Shown here: positions 26,701 through 35,267 of the stretch, in pieces
How positions within the stretch are numbered: position 1 is the first letter of the stretch
Layout: every line of letters begins with the position of its first letter
NCBI GenBank assembly: GCA_019748055.1
Contig: JAIEQC010000001.1
Span: 30,763-94,762 of the forward strand
Length of the DNA stretch: 64,000 nt
Direction: 5' to 3'
From: Caulobacteraceae bacterium
GTDB taxonomy: Bacteria > Pseudomonadota > Alphaproteobacteria > Caulobacterales > Caulobacteraceae
Notes under the pieces: generated by a model
The model's input: only the letters and a program-made list of their open reading frames with translations
The model's database searches: none
What the model was told of the DNA's origin: nothing
Made by a program: the position numbers and the translations under genes

Positions 26701-26828
26701 CGCGAGTTCGTTTGGGCGTGCGCGATCTGACGGACGAGGGGCCGCCGTTGGCCGATGGAGGCTACCGCGGGTCTGTTCACCAGCCGTGGGGCCGCTACTG
26801 GTACGTGAATGTCCGGCGTTCGTTCTGA
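23775..26828 (+). CDS. TonB-dependent outer-membrane receptor, 1017 aa
   Basis: A signal peptide (to AQE, about residue 29) is followed by VDDVVVVGSNIRG, a TonB-box-like start, then the plug with VNLRSLGVGNTLVLLNGRRV and DGAAAIYGADAVAGVVNTVL, and a C-terminal barrel ending GRYWYVNVRRSF with terminal Phe. Length is normal. GGGAGGAAGACC precedes the ATG. It follows dctA by 39 bases and overlaps the next hydrolase gene, so the three probably form one transcript. This suggests the imported compound carries a dicarboxylate or is hydrolysed to one; the substrate is not predictable from sequence. Confidence 0.9.
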   Translation: MRNHRRNRLLGGAAMTAALAFSGAAMAQEAAPGGQDPDVTQVDDVVVVGSNIRGARTTAALPVVVVDEAQIDATGAVSGDELLRTIPQMGDVLFDSSNNPQTSNAARGDVNSVNLRSLGVGNTLVLLNGRRVVHHPTSQGTSDTGTVPVLSYNSNAIPVAGLRRTEVLLDGAAAIYGADAVAGVVNTVLRDNYDGLTISARYGGAEGTSMEELDLNMFAGKNFERGNLSVFVNYTDRTALLASDQEFTQSDDLRGLFADYPDFAGVTALDGRSSNTPWARLSVGARPTIRSNGTAVTNTSGQFRFQPSSFGCGVNVGGGVCISSGNHNFNTTNREMRYDTRFGTTVRPTVERLNVFFTGRYELDNGVEAFGEVGFYAAESRAVQPPVVNLNQIWIPASNYWNPFGPVTFAGGGANPNRLPGLTGVPTGGLPVLLTNYRYVDAGFQEVKVENYQSRFLGGLRGEWGSYDWETALLYSEAEAEDTSPNINMTLLQQQLALSTPDAYNPFGGGCVDTTSWGDCNPSSQAAIDAITFDLKRVSRTTLTMADFRLTRSDVFQLPAGPVGMAFGLEVRRETQEDDRDENLDGTFTFTDMVTGATNLSNVAAVSPNPDTEGSRTVGSAYIEFAVPLVSPEMGVPLVHSLDVQIAGRFEHYSDFGSVGSPKVAVAWDVVEGLRIRASYSEGFRAPNLEQTNATQYARLASGVDYVRCEADLRAGRIANFAACPHNTSGLSLLVAGNPDLEPETSVNQSYGLVFQPTFIPPQYGDFTFTIDKWKIEQEDIVGLLGVQTALALDYYLRVGGGSNPLVNRAPVDADDIALFLGTGLAPAGEAISVNDRFINLQPQSVSGLDLAAYWSIEDTAWGGFDLSVNATKLEEFTRDPGPIVNLLFEARANGEINAGTTLPETSNLIGQNGRPEWKVSSSFTWNAGPWRAGLSSQYVSGFDQPALLGTSGEPWQVASQTVYNLYGQYEFADTTRVRLGVRDLTDEGPPLADGGYRGSVHQPWGRYWYVNVRRSF

Positions 26829-28134
26829 CGCGTCCAAACTGAAAGGCGCCCGGACCGCCCTGTGCGGCCTGGGCGTCGCGCTGGCGGTTCTGGCCGCGTG
26901 CGCGCCCGTGGGGGCGTCGGCGTCCCTTCCGCAAGACGCCCCCACTTCGATCGATTGTCCCCGCTCGTTGGGACCGAACGTCCGCTGCTACAATCTGCGA
27001 GACGACGCGGGGGCCTGGCTGGTCGTCGCCGTGCCGCAGGGTTGGACGGGGCGGCTGATCGTTCACGCTCACGGCGGTCCCCGTATGGGCGCGCCGGAGG
27101 CGGACGACGGGCTGGCGGATCTGGACCGGTTCGCGGTCATGGTCCGGCGAGGCTACGCCTGGGTCGGGTCGACCTATCGCCGTGCGGGATACGGGGTCCG
27201 GTCGGCGGCCGAGGATGTCGAGCGCAGTCGGCTTTTGTTCGCCGAGCACTTCGGCGCGCCGACCCTGACTCTGCTGCACGGCCAGTCGTGGGGCGGCAAC
27301 GTCGCGGCCAAGACTGCCGAACTGCATGGTCGGAACCCGGACGGCACACCCGTCTACGACGGCATCCTGTTGACCAACGGCGTCGTGAACGGCGGGACGC
27401 GGGCCTACCAGTTCCGGGCCGATCTGAGGGCGGTGTATCAGTATTTTTGCCGCAACCATCCGGCGCCGTCGGACCCTCAGTACCCAGTGTGGCAAGGTCT
27501 GCCCGCAGGAGCGACGATGACGCGGGCTGAGCTTCGCCGGCGCGTCGTCGACTGCACGGGGCTCGGGTTGTCGGCCCGCGACCGCACGGCCGCGCAAAGT
27601 CGGGCGAAACGCCAGATCCTCGCGGTCACGGGCTTGGAGGAAGACGAACTGATCGATCACCTCAACTGGGCCACTTTCACCTTCCAGGATCTGGTCCATT
27701 TGCGGCTGGGCGGGCGCAATCCCTTCGACAACAGCACGCGGGTCTATTCGGGATCCGATGACGATGCGGCGCTGAATGCAGGAGTCGAGCGGTTCGCCGC
27801 GGACCCGGAGGCGGTGGCCCTGCTGGCGTACGACGCCGATCTGAGCGGAGACATCCCGTCACCGACGCTGACCGTGCATGCCCTGCATGACCCAACCGTG
27901 TTCCATTCGGCCGAGGCGGTCTATGCCGAGACCGTGCGCGCGGCGGGGCGGTCCGACCTGCTGGTCCAGGTGACGACGGATGAGTCGGATCACAGCCGAC
28001 TGGAGGACGCGAGCTATCTGACGGCTCTCGACGCGCTGGAAGGTTGGATCGAGACCGGTCGACGGCCCGATCCGACCGGGTTTCAGGCCCGCTGTCGCGC
28101 GCTGTCGTTGACGCCGTGTCGGTTCGTGGACTGA
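26809..28134 (+). CDS. Lipoprotein alpha/beta hydrolase, 441 aa
   Basis: A hydrophobic N-terminus with lipobox-like VLAACAP (Cys about residue 31) predicts a periplasmic lipoprotein. The fold shows LIVHAHGGP (oxyanion region), nucleophile Ser in LLHGQSWGGNVAAK, Asp in TVHALHDPTVFHS and His in TDESDHSRLED. The sequence family could be esterase or peptidase-like; the large insert (about residues 195-300) is a lid. It overlaps the end of the TonB receptor gene by 20 bases and lies in the dctA group. A job of hydrolysing the receptor's substrate in the periplasm is the natural inference. Confidence 0.75.
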   Translation: MSGVRSDASKLKGARTALCGLGVALAVLAACAPVGASASLPQDAPTSIDCPRSLGPNVRCYNLRDDAGAWLVVAVPQGWTGRLIVHAHGGPRMGAPEADDGLADLDRFAVMVRRGYAWVGSTYRRAGYGVRSAAEDVERSRLLFAEHFGAPTLTLLHGQSWGGNVAAKTAELHGRNPDGTPVYDGILLTNGVVNGGTRAYQFRADLRAVYQYFCRNHPAPSDPQYPVWQGLPAGATMTRAELRRRVVDCTGLGLSARDRTAAQSRAKRQILAVTGLEEDELIDHLNWATFTFQDLVHLRLGGRNPFDNSTRVYSGSDDDAALNAGVERFAADPEAVALLAYDADLSGDIPSPTLTVHALHDPTVFHSAEAVYAETVRAAGRSDLLVQVTTDESDHSRLEDASYLTALDALEGWIETGRRPDPTGFQARCRALSLTPCRFVD

Positions 28135-28141
28135 GACGAGC

Positions 28142-30523
28142 TCAGCGTCCGTGGCGCTCGGCCACGGGGGCGTAGCGATCCCAGACGGCGCCGTCGGCCA
28201 GCGAGCGGAGCAGCTTCAGGTATTCCGCATGGGTCCAGGCGAGGGGTGTGGCCGAATTGGTGCCCTCGCCCGGCGCGTACTGATGGCTGGTCGGATTTCC
28301 GACGCCGTCCCAGACCTGTTCGGGCAGCAGCAGGCCGGCGTTGGCGAACCGTTCCATGCCGCGCACATAAATCTGGCGGACCGCGGCGCGCTCGGCTTCG
28401 GTCACCGTGCCGTCGAGCGCTGCGGCGGCCAGCTCGTAGTGGCCGCGCTCTCCGGTGAAGAAGGGCCAGACGCGGCCGCGCTGACCGGAATGCATTTGGC
28501 CGCCGACGCCGTAGTTGCCGCCGGTGTCGGCCTGTTCGCCATAGCCGTCGTTGCCGTAGCGCCGGTAGCCCGGCGTGCGGTCGCCCTCGGGCCCGAAGTC
28601 GTAGCGGACGCGAAGACGATCCTCTCGCGTCTGGTCGTCGTATTCGGGCAGGGTGGCGACGATCGACGGCGCGTCCGCGCGGCGCACGCCGTAGCGGACC
28701 AGCTCCAGGAAGCCGCCGTCGATGATGCGGTCCTCCGGCAGCCCGGGCTGGCCGTTGTTCTCGCCGAGCGTGCCCTTGTCGTTGGGGTCCTCGTTGCGCG
28801 ACAGGCGCAGAAAATAGTCGCCGTCGCCCAGAGAGCCGTCGGTCGTGAACATCCGCGCCTCGACCTTGGCCGCATAGTCGTCGGCGGCGGCGAGATAGCG
28901 GGCGGCGGATTCGGCGTCGCCGGACGCGGTCGCGATGTCGGCCGCCACGGTCAGGCCGGCGATGACGGCGGCGGTCGTGGACGGGCTGAAGCCCTCCTGC
29001 TCCTCCCAGCGCTCCTGCTGGGTCCACGGCGGGGTGATGGTGCGGTCGTTCCACAGGATGCCGACCGTGCCCCCGTCGACCAGGAAGTCGGCCGCCGGCT
29101 TCAGCATGTCGCGATAGGCTGCGGCGATCTGGGCGTCGGTCAGGTGGCCGTCCTTCCAGAGACGCCAGCCCAGCATGATCGGCATGGCGGTCTGGTCCAG
29201 CTGGACGCCGACCCATTCGATGGTGCCGTCGACCCAGGTCTTCTGCAGGAACCAGCCGGTCGCGCCGCTGTTGCCCGGCGTGTCGGCGCGGACCTGGACC
29301 TGGGGCAGATAGCGGAAGGCCGCCAGCGGGGTCTCGGCGTCGCCCAGCGCCAGGAAGGCCATGGCCACCTGATAGAAATCGCGCGGCCAGACCGCCTTGT
29401 ATCCTGTCGAGGGATTGGTCGCATCGACCGTGTCGCCCCAGGGATTGGACAGAGACGCGATCAGGGCCCCGGCATGGGTCCGATCCTCCTGTACCTTCAG
29501 CATTAGGGCTGAGGCATAGGCCAGCTTGCCGCCGTCGGTGGACTGTTCGGCCAGGCGGGGCAGCTGGTCCAGCGAGGCGAGGTAGTCCATCCAGCCCACA
29601 TGCGCGCCTGTGCCGTCATACTTGGCCTGGACCTGATCCAACCCGGCCTGGTGCGCGTCGCGCGCGTCGCCCTCGGCCGAACCGGCGTCGGGGCCGAAGC
29701 CGATGACGAAGTCGCGCCGCAGGGTCTGACCGCGACGCACGCGCGGCAGGGCCCCGGTCAGCATGATGTTGCCGGTGGCCTCGCCCGTCGTCGGATGGGC
29801 GCGGTTCATGCGGCCGTTGTCCTGAAGATCCGTCAGCCCGTCGGAGGCGCCGACGAAGCCCACCGAGGCGGCCGTGAAGGGCACGTCGGGGATCAGGGCC
29901 AGATGGCTGTCGCCTTCATGAGCGAACAGGCCATCGACCGTGGCCCGACCCGCGTCGCCCACGCCGGTGTTCGCCATGTGCGGTTCCAGCAGGACGAAGG
30001 GCACGACCGGGGCCGCGAGGGCGCGCACCTCGACCCGCACCACCAGCGCCTGACCGTCGGGGTCGGTGAACAGGCGCTTCTCGATCTCGAACCGGCCCTG
30101 CCGATCCCGGGTGGTGACCCGGTACGACGGCGACAGGGGCCGGCCCTGTTCGTCCTTGGTCAGATAGTCGATGGTGAAATCGGTGCCCTCGCCCTCGACC
30201 ACCACCTCGTCGCCGACGACGACGGCGAGGCGCATCTGCTTGATCTGGGCTTCGTGGATAAGCCCCCACATCGTTTCCGTCAGGACGCCGTCGGCGATGG
30301 AAAACCAGACCCTGGACACCTCGCCGGTCGGTCCGCCTTCGCGGTACTGGCCGTCGACGTAGGCTTCGTATGAGGCTCCGGCGCCGACCTTGGCCGCATT
30401 GACCCACGTGGGCGCGTCGCCGGGAGCGCCGGGGGCGGAACCGACGTCCTGGGCAAGCGCGGGCGCGGCGGTCAGCAGGGCCAGGGCGGAGACGGCGGCG
30501 AGCAGACGCATGGGGGAACTCAC
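28142..30523 (-). CDS. GH15 glucoamylase (glucan 1,4-alpha-glucosidase), 793 aa
   Basis: A signal peptide (RLLAAVSALALLTAAPALAQ) precedes an N-terminal beta domain (about residues 30-290) as in bacterial glucodextranase/glucoamylase, then the (alpha/alpha)6 GH15 domain: VWPRDFYQVAMAFLALGDAE, EWVGVQLDQTAMPIMLGW, QERWEEQEGFSPSTTAAVIA with the probable acid Glu, and GTNSATPLAWTHAEYLKLLR near the end. It releases glucose from the non-reducing ends of maltodextrins in the periplasm. The GTG at 30523 overlaps the esterase stop (GTGA); ATG 30511 is the alternative and begins the signal peptide directly. Confidence 0.88.
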   Translation of the reverse strand: MSSPMRLLAAVSALALLTAAPALAQDVGSAPGAPGDAPTWVNAAKVGAGASYEAYVDGQYREGGPTGEVSRVWFSIADGVLTETMWGLIHEAQIKQMRLAVVVGDEVVVEGEGTDFTIDYLTKDEQGRPLSPSYRVTTRDRQGRFEIEKRLFTDPDGQALVVRVEVRALAAPVVPFVLLEPHMANTGVGDAGRATVDGLFAHEGDSHLALIPDVPFTAASVGFVGASDGLTDLQDNGRMNRAHPTTGEATGNIMLTGALPRVRRGQTLRRDFVIGFGPDAGSAEGDARDAHQAGLDQVQAKYDGTGAHVGWMDYLASLDQLPRLAEQSTDGGKLAYASALMLKVQEDRTHAGALIASLSNPWGDTVDATNPSTGYKAVWPRDFYQVAMAFLALGDAETPLAAFRYLPQVQVRADTPGNSGATGWFLQKTWVDGTIEWVGVQLDQTAMPIMLGWRLWKDGHLTDAQIAAAYRDMLKPAADFLVDGGTVGILWNDRTITPPWTQQERWEEQEGFSPSTTAAVIAGLTVAADIATASGDAESAARYLAAADDYAAKVEARMFTTDGSLGDGDYFLRLSRNEDPNDKGTLGENNGQPGLPEDRIIDGGFLELVRYGVRRADAPSIVATLPEYDDQTREDRLRVRYDFGPEGDRTPGYRRYGNDGYGEQADTGGNYGVGGQMHSGQRGRVWPFFTGERGHYELAAAALDGTVTEAERAAVRQIYVRGMERFANAGLLLPEQVWDGVGNPTSHQYAPGEGTNSATPLAWTHAEYLKLLRSLADGAVWDRYAPVAERHGR

Positions 30524-31440
30524 GAGACGGGGGAAAGAAGGAAGGTCAGGGGCACGTCCAGCCGCTGGTTCCAGCTGGGCTCGTTGTGCGCGGCGCCGGG
30601 GAAGACCAGCGAGCGGAACCGGTCGGGGCCCCAGCCGGCCTCGCGGATCACCTGATCGATGCGCGACTGGAAGAAGGGGTAGAATTGATCAAGCGTCTCG
30701 TCGCCGCGATCCATGTAGAGGCGGTGCGTCGCCGGGTCGGGCAGGCCCTCGCGGACGACGCGGCTCCAGGTCTGGACCACAACCTCGCGCCAGGCTTCCA
30801 GCCGGCCCTCGTCAAGCCGCTCGATGCGCAGAGGCCAGTGGGTGGAGACGCAGCCGGCGGCGCCGAAGATATTGGGACGCTGCATCATCGCAGACAGCGA
30901 GATCAGGCCGCCCATGCTGGAGCCCATGATCGCCGTGTCGTCGCGCGCGGGCAGGGTGCGCCAGGTCCGGTCGACCAGCGGCTTCAGCTCCTCGGTCAGG
31001 AAGGCAAGGTAGCCGTCGGACAGGGGCTCGCCGCCGTATAGGCCGATAAGGTCCGTTCGCACCTCGTCCGGCAGGGCGGCGATCATCGTGGCCGGCACGT
31101 ATTCCCGCAGGCGCAGCGGCGTGTTGTGCACGCCGACCACGATCGGCGCGCGGACTTGTCCCGTCTCGATGAGGCGCACCAGATGCTCGTCCATCCCCCA
31201 TTCGCCGAAGGGGGCGCGAGCGGGATCGAACAGGTTCTGGCCGTCGTGCATGTAGAGCACGGGGTGGCGATCGGCGCCGGTCTCATATCCTGGCGGCAAC
31301 CAGACTGTGACGTCTCGCGGGGCGACGTGAGCGGACGTCATCTGCGGCAGCTCGAGCAGCGTTCCGCCCGCGACCGAGCGGCGGAAGCCCATCAGCGTCG
31401 GCGCGGCGAGGGCGGCGGCGAGGAGACTTCGACGGTTCAT
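30520..31440 (-). CDS. Esterase-D-like alpha/beta hydrolase, 306 aa
   Basis: A short twin-Arg-like leader (MNRRSLLAAALAAPTLMGF) is followed by an esterase-D/IroE-type fold: RDVTVWLPPGYETG, HPVLYMHDGQNLFDPARAPF, nucleophile Ser in IMGSSMGGLISLSAMM and C-terminal His in VFPGAAHNEPSWN. It is predicted to be periplasmic. Its start overlaps the MFS transporter stop (ATGA) and its stop overlaps the glucoamylase start, so it is a true member of the maltodextrin operon. Removing acyl groups from oligosaccharides would make sense there, but the substrate is unproven. Confidence 0.78.
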   Translation of the reverse strand: MNRRSLLAAALAAPTLMGFRRSVAGGTLLELPQMTSAHVAPRDVTVWLPPGYETGADRHPVLYMHDGQNLFDPARAPFGEWGMDEHLVRLIETGQVRAPIVVGVHNTPLRLREYVPATMIAALPDEVRTDLIGLYGGEPLSDGYLAFLTEELKPLVDRTWRTLPARDDTAIMGSSMGGLISLSAMMQRPNIFGAAGCVSTHWPLRIERLDEGRLEAWREVVVQTWSRVVREGLPDPATHRLYMDRGDETLDQFYPFFQSRIDQVIREAGWGPDRFRSLVFPGAAHNEPSWNQRLDVPLTFLLSPVS

Positions 31441-32990
31441 CGGACCACCTCGCGCACACGCAGGCTCAGCAGGGCGGCGATCAGGAAGCTGCCGCCGCCG
31501 ACCACCAGAGCCCAGATCGCCTGACCGTCGAAGGCGGCGTTCAGGATCAGGCCCAGCAGGGTCGCGGCCACCAGCTGAGGAACCACGATGAAGATGTTGA
31601 ACACCCCCATGTAGACGCCCATTTTGCGCCCCGGCACGGCTCCCGCCAGCAGGGCGTAGGGGAGGGACACGATCGAGGCCCAGGCGATCCCGACGCCCAC
31701 CATGGGCAGCCACAGAAGGTCCGGATCGCGGATCAGGAAGATGCCGATCAGGCCGATCCCGCCGATCGCTAGCGCCACGGCGTGAGCGCCGCGCTTGCCG
31801 GTCCTCTTGGCCAGCACGGGCAGCGCGAAGGCCGCCAGCGCCGCCACGCCGTTATAGACGCCGAACAGCACGCCCACCCAGTCGGCGCCCTGATTGTAGG
31901 CGGCCGAGGTCGTGTCGCTGGAGCCGAAGTGGACGGCCGTGACGGCGGCCGTCGTGTAGATCCACATGGCGAACAGGGCGAACCAGCTGAAGAACTGGAC
32001 CCAGGCCAGGTCGCGCATGGTCGGGGGCATGGCGGCCATGTCGTCGAGGATCTCGGTCAGGCCGTTGGACCGGCCCCCGCTCGTGATGAAGCCGGCCAGG
32101 AGCTTCAGCAGTCCGAAAGCGGCCACGAAGCCGGCCAGGACGTACAATTCCTTGCCGACCGCCAGACGCCAGTCGTCGGCCCCCTCCGGCAGGGCGGCGG
32201 CCTGGGCGCGAACCGCCTGGATGGCGACGAATAGGGCGGCGCCGACGATCAGCCACCCGACAGCCCAGACGGTCTGGCCGCCGGGCGCCGGGGTCGGGAC
32301 AGGCGCTGCTTCGCGAGCCGCTTCGAAGCGGTCGATCTGTTCGGGGCTGTATTCCTTGGTCGTGAACACGGTCCACAGCACGGCGGTCAGCATGGCGGCG
32401 GCGCCGACGTAGAAGCTGATGCGGACGCTGTCGGGGACGATCCCCTCCGGCGCCGTGTTGGCGACGCCCATCTGCGTCAGCAGCCACGGCAGGCAGGAGG
32501 CGAACACCGCGCCCGTGCCGATGAAGAAGCTCTGCATCGCATAGCCGGCGGTGCGCTGTTCTTCCGGCAGGTTGTCGCCTACGAAGGCGCGGAACGGCTC
32601 CATGGTCACGTTGATCGCCGCATCCATGATCCACAGCGTCGCCGCCGCCATCCAAAGGATGGGCGCGTTGGGCATGAAAATCAGAGCGATCGTCGTGGCG
32701 ATCGCGCCGAACAGGAAATAGGGCCGCCGACGACCCAGCGGGCCCCAGGTGCGGTCGCTGAAATGGCCGATGATCGGCTGGACGATCAGGCCGGTCAGGG
32801 GGGCGGCGATCCACAGGATGGCCAGGCTGTCGACCTCCGCGCCCAGGGTCTGGAAAATCCGGCTGGTGTTGGCGTTCTGCAGACCGAAGCCGATCTGGAT
32901 GCCGAAGAAGCCGACGCACATGTTCCAGATCGCCAGCCGCGTCAGGCGAGGGCGGACGGTGGCGAGGGCCGAGGCGGCTTCGAGGGTCAT
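31437..32990 (-). CDS. MFS sugar transporter (SLC45/MalY-like), 517 aa
   Basis: About 12 membrane helices are visible. IIGHFSDRTWGPLGRRRPYF is the loop 2-3 motif of the sucrose/maltose-type MFS branch, and WIMDAAINVTMEPFRAFVGD NLPEEQRT matches the same group. Proteins like this import maltose or maltooligosaccharides across the inner membrane in Caulobacter relatives. I chose ATG 32990, because the frame upstream (to 33134) overlaps the neighbour and is not membrane-like. The stop overlaps the esterase start (ATGA). It is the inner-membrane step of this starch-use locus. Confidence 0.85.
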   Translation of the reverse strand: MTLEAASALATVRPRLTRLAIWNMCVGFFGIQIGFGLQNANTSRIFQTLGAEVDSLAILWIAAPLTGLIVQPIIGHFSDRTWGPLGRRRPYFLFGAIATTIALIFMPNAPILWMAAATLWIMDAAINVTMEPFRAFVGDNLPEEQRTAGYAMQSFFIGTGAVFASCLPWLLTQMGVANTAPEGIVPDSVRISFYVGAAAMLTAVLWTVFTTKEYSPEQIDRFEAAREAAPVPTPAPGGQTVWAVGWLIVGAALFVAIQAVRAQAAALPEGADDWRLAVGKELYVLAGFVAAFGLLKLLAGFITSGGRSNGLTEILDDMAAMPPTMRDLAWVQFFSWFALFAMWIYTTAAVTAVHFGSSDTTSAAYNQGADWVGVLFGVYNGVAALAAFALPVLAKRTGKRGAHAVALAIGGIGLIGIFLIRDPDLLWLPMVGVGIAWASIVSLPYALLAGAVPGRKMGVYMGVFNIFIVVPQLVAATLLGLILNAAFDGQAIWALVVGGGSFLIAALLSLRVREVVR

Positions 32991-33021
32991 GCGACGAGCT
33001 TTTCGGCGGTGCGGGCGAAGT

Positions 33022-33056
33022 GGGAATTCGACCACGGATCGAGGAGGGAATTCGAC
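33022..33056. repeat. Direct repeat GGGAATTCGAC upstream of the MFS gene
   Basis: Two identical copies of GGGAATTCGAC lie at 33022-33032 and 33046-33056, 24 bases apart, in the 100-bp gap between the GH97 and transporter genes. They may be regulatory or the trace of a small duplication. Confidence 0.5.
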
Positions 33057-33090
33057 GACGACAAACACGGCTTCGACGACGGGAGAGACA

Positions 33091-35148
33091 TCACCGCGCC
33101 CTCCCGAGCGGCACGAAGCGGATGGCCTGGCCACCGCCCGGCGCGAGACGCAGCGTCAGGACGTCGGCGGCGGTCACCTCGCGCCTCTCGATGACGATGG
33201 CCTCGCGGTTGGTCTTCCAGTGGGCGTCGGGCGCGTCGCGATAGATCTCGGCGCGATAGCGTCGGCCCGCGTCGAGGAAGGTCAGCGGCGCGTCCAGCAC
33301 GCGGGGATGCTCGTCCGTCAGCGAGCCCAAGGCCCAGACGTCGGAGTTGCGGTCCTTGCGGGCGATGGTGACGTAGTCGCCGATCTCGCCGTTCAGGACG
33401 CGGGTCTCGGCCCAGTCGACCGGCACGTCCTTGATGAACTGGAACGGCTCCGGATTGGCCTCGTAGTTCTCCAGCAGGTCCGCCGCCATGACCAGCGGGC
33501 TGTAGATGACGACGTACAGCGCCAGCTGCTTGGCCCAGGTGGTGGCGATGCCGTCCGGGCTGCGCGTCTCCATGCCGAAGATGCCGGGGGTGTAGTCCAT
33601 CGGACCGGCCAGCAGGCGGGTGAAGACCAGGTTCGCCTCGTGCTCCGGTGGGTTGCCCGGCTGGCCCCAGGCGCTGAACTCCATGCCGCGCGCGCCTTCG
33701 CGGGTGATCATGTTGGGATACTTGCGGCGCAGACCGGTGTCCTTGAACGGCTCGTGGGCGTTGATCGCGACCTTGTGCTTCGCCGCCGCCTTGATGACGC
33801 GCATGTGGTGCCGGGCCATCGGCTGGCCCTCGTGCCAGGCCAGATGAGGCTTGCCGTCCGGGCCGGTCACCCGCGCGCCGCCGGCGTCGGCGACGTAGCC
33901 GGTCTTCACCGCGTGCTGGCCCAGCCGTTCCATCTGGGCGAAGGCGGCCTCCATCTGTTGTTCGTAGTGATGGCCGTTGCCGCCGGTCTCGTGGTGGCTG
34001 ATCAACTGCACGCCCTTGGCCCGCGCGTGGGCGGCGACGCGCTCAAGGTCGAAGTCGGGATAGGCCTGGGTGAAGCTGTAGTCCCAGCCCGTGCCGAACC
34101 ACTCTCCGTCCCAACCGACGTTCCATCCCTCGACCAGTACACCGTCGAAACCGTGCTCAGCCGCAAAGTCGATGTGGCGGATCGTGTAGTCGGTAGTCGC
34201 GCCGTGCTTGGGACCCGAGTTCCAGGTCTTCCGATCCAGATGCATGTCCCACCAGATGCCGACGTACTTCATCGGCCTCACCCAGCTGACGTCGCCCAGG
34301 ACGTTCGGCTCGTTCAGGTTCAGGATCAGGCTGGACTCGACCAGCTCGCCGGCCGTGTCGGTGATCTGCAGCGTGCGCCACGGTGTGACGCACGGCACGG
34401 CCAGCTCGACCGCAGCGGCCGACAGACCGGGGGTCAGGTCGGCGCGGAACCGTCGGCCCTCGGCGCGCGACAGGTTCATGCCGGCATAGTCCTCGCACGC
34501 GGCCTCATGGATCGAGATGTGCAGGCCCGACGCCGCGCGCACCGTCATCGGCGTCTGCGCCGCGCCGACGGCGTCGATGGCCGTGCGATTATAGAGATAC
34601 TCCTCGCGGTTCCATTCCCAGGCCGGGATCCACCAGGCCTCGCCCGGTTCAGCCAGGGTGAACTCCGTCAGCTCGACGCCGACTTTCAGGGCGGGCAGGG
34701 CGGCCTGCTCCGGGACCTCGTAGCGGAAGCCCAGACCGTCGTCGTAGATGCGGAAGACCACGTCCATGCGCCGGGCCAGCGCGCCGCGCTCCGTCAACGG
34801 CACGCGCATCTCGGTGAAGCGGTTCCGGATGGTGCGGCGCTCGCCCCACGGCTGCTCCCACGTCTCGTCGGACGAGCGGATGACGGGCACTCCGAGCCGG
34901 AAGCCCCGTTCCAGCTTGGGCGCGTCGGTCAGAATGAAGCCCAGCTTCGACGCCGTGATCACTGGCGCGCCCAGACGCGTCACCGAATACAGCGGCCGGC
35001 CGTCGCCGTCGGTGGCTACCTGGACCTCGAGCGTACCGTCGGGAGAGGCGGCCCTGGCGACCAGCGGCGCGGTCTGGGCGGCGGCGGTTCCCCCCAGCGG
35101 CAACAGCGAAGCGCCGGCCAGGGCCAGCAGGTGACGACGGGCGATCAT
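33091..35148 (-). CDS. GH97 alpha-glucosidase (SusB-like), 685 aa
   Basis: A twin-Arg-like leader (MIARRHLLALAGASLLPLGG, then AAAQ) precedes an N-terminal beta domain, a central barrel and a C-terminal beta domain. GIWWDMHLDRKTWNSGPKHG and AAEHGFDGVLVEGWNVGWDG, then INAHEPFKDTGLRRKYPNMI and TREGARGMEFSAWG, are the GH97 signature segments including the catalytic Glu set of the inverting branch. It acts on alpha-glucosides in the periplasm. It is divergent from the LacI regulator, with two TTTGCAGCAAA repeats between. Confidence 0.92.
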   Translation of the reverse strand: MIARRHLLALAGASLLPLGGTAAAQTAPLVARAASPDGTLEVQVATDGDGRPLYSVTRLGAPVITASKLGFILTDAPKLERGFRLGVPVIRSSDETWEQPWGERRTIRNRFTEMRVPLTERGALARRMDVVFRIYDDGLGFRYEVPEQAALPALKVGVELTEFTLAEPGEAWWIPAWEWNREEYLYNRTAIDAVGAAQTPMTVRAASGLHISIHEAACEDYAGMNLSRAEGRRFRADLTPGLSAAAVELAVPCVTPWRTLQITDTAGELVESSLILNLNEPNVLGDVSWVRPMKYVGIWWDMHLDRKTWNSGPKHGATTDYTIRHIDFAAEHGFDGVLVEGWNVGWDGEWFGTGWDYSFTQAYPDFDLERVAAHARAKGVQLISHHETGGNGHHYEQQMEAAFAQMERLGQHAVKTGYVADAGGARVTGPDGKPHLAWHEGQPMARHHMRVIKAAAKHKVAINAHEPFKDTGLRRKYPNMITREGARGMEFSAWGQPGNPPEHEANLVFTRLLAGPMDYTPGIFGMETRSPDGIATTWAKQLALYVVIYSPLVMAADLLENYEANPEPFQFIKDVPVDWAETRVLNGEIGDYVTIARKDRNSDVWALGSLTDEHPRVLDAPLTFLDAGRRYRAEIYRDAPDAHWKTNREAIVIERREVTAADVLTLRLAPGGGQAIRFVPLGRAR

Positions 35149-35220
35149 GCGGCGCTCCCAAGGTCAAGCTTGCCCTCTTGCCAACCCCGGGTTTCCGGGC
35201 GCATGACGGCGGTCACAAAC

Positions 35221-35244
35221 TTTGCAGCAAATTTTGCAGCAAAA
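35221..35244. promoter_or_regulatory. Tandem palindromic operators in the GH97/LacI promoter
   Basis: Two adjacent palindromes, TTTGC-A-GCAAA at 35221-35231 and TTTTGC-A-GCAAAA at 35232-35244, lie 24 bases upstream of the LacI-type gene and upstream of divergent GH97. LacI proteins bind such symmetric sites; autoregulation is likely. Related half-sites recur before the amylase and the TonB receptor. Confidence 0.7.
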
Positions 35245-35267
35245 GCGTTCGAGGGGCGAGGATCCGC

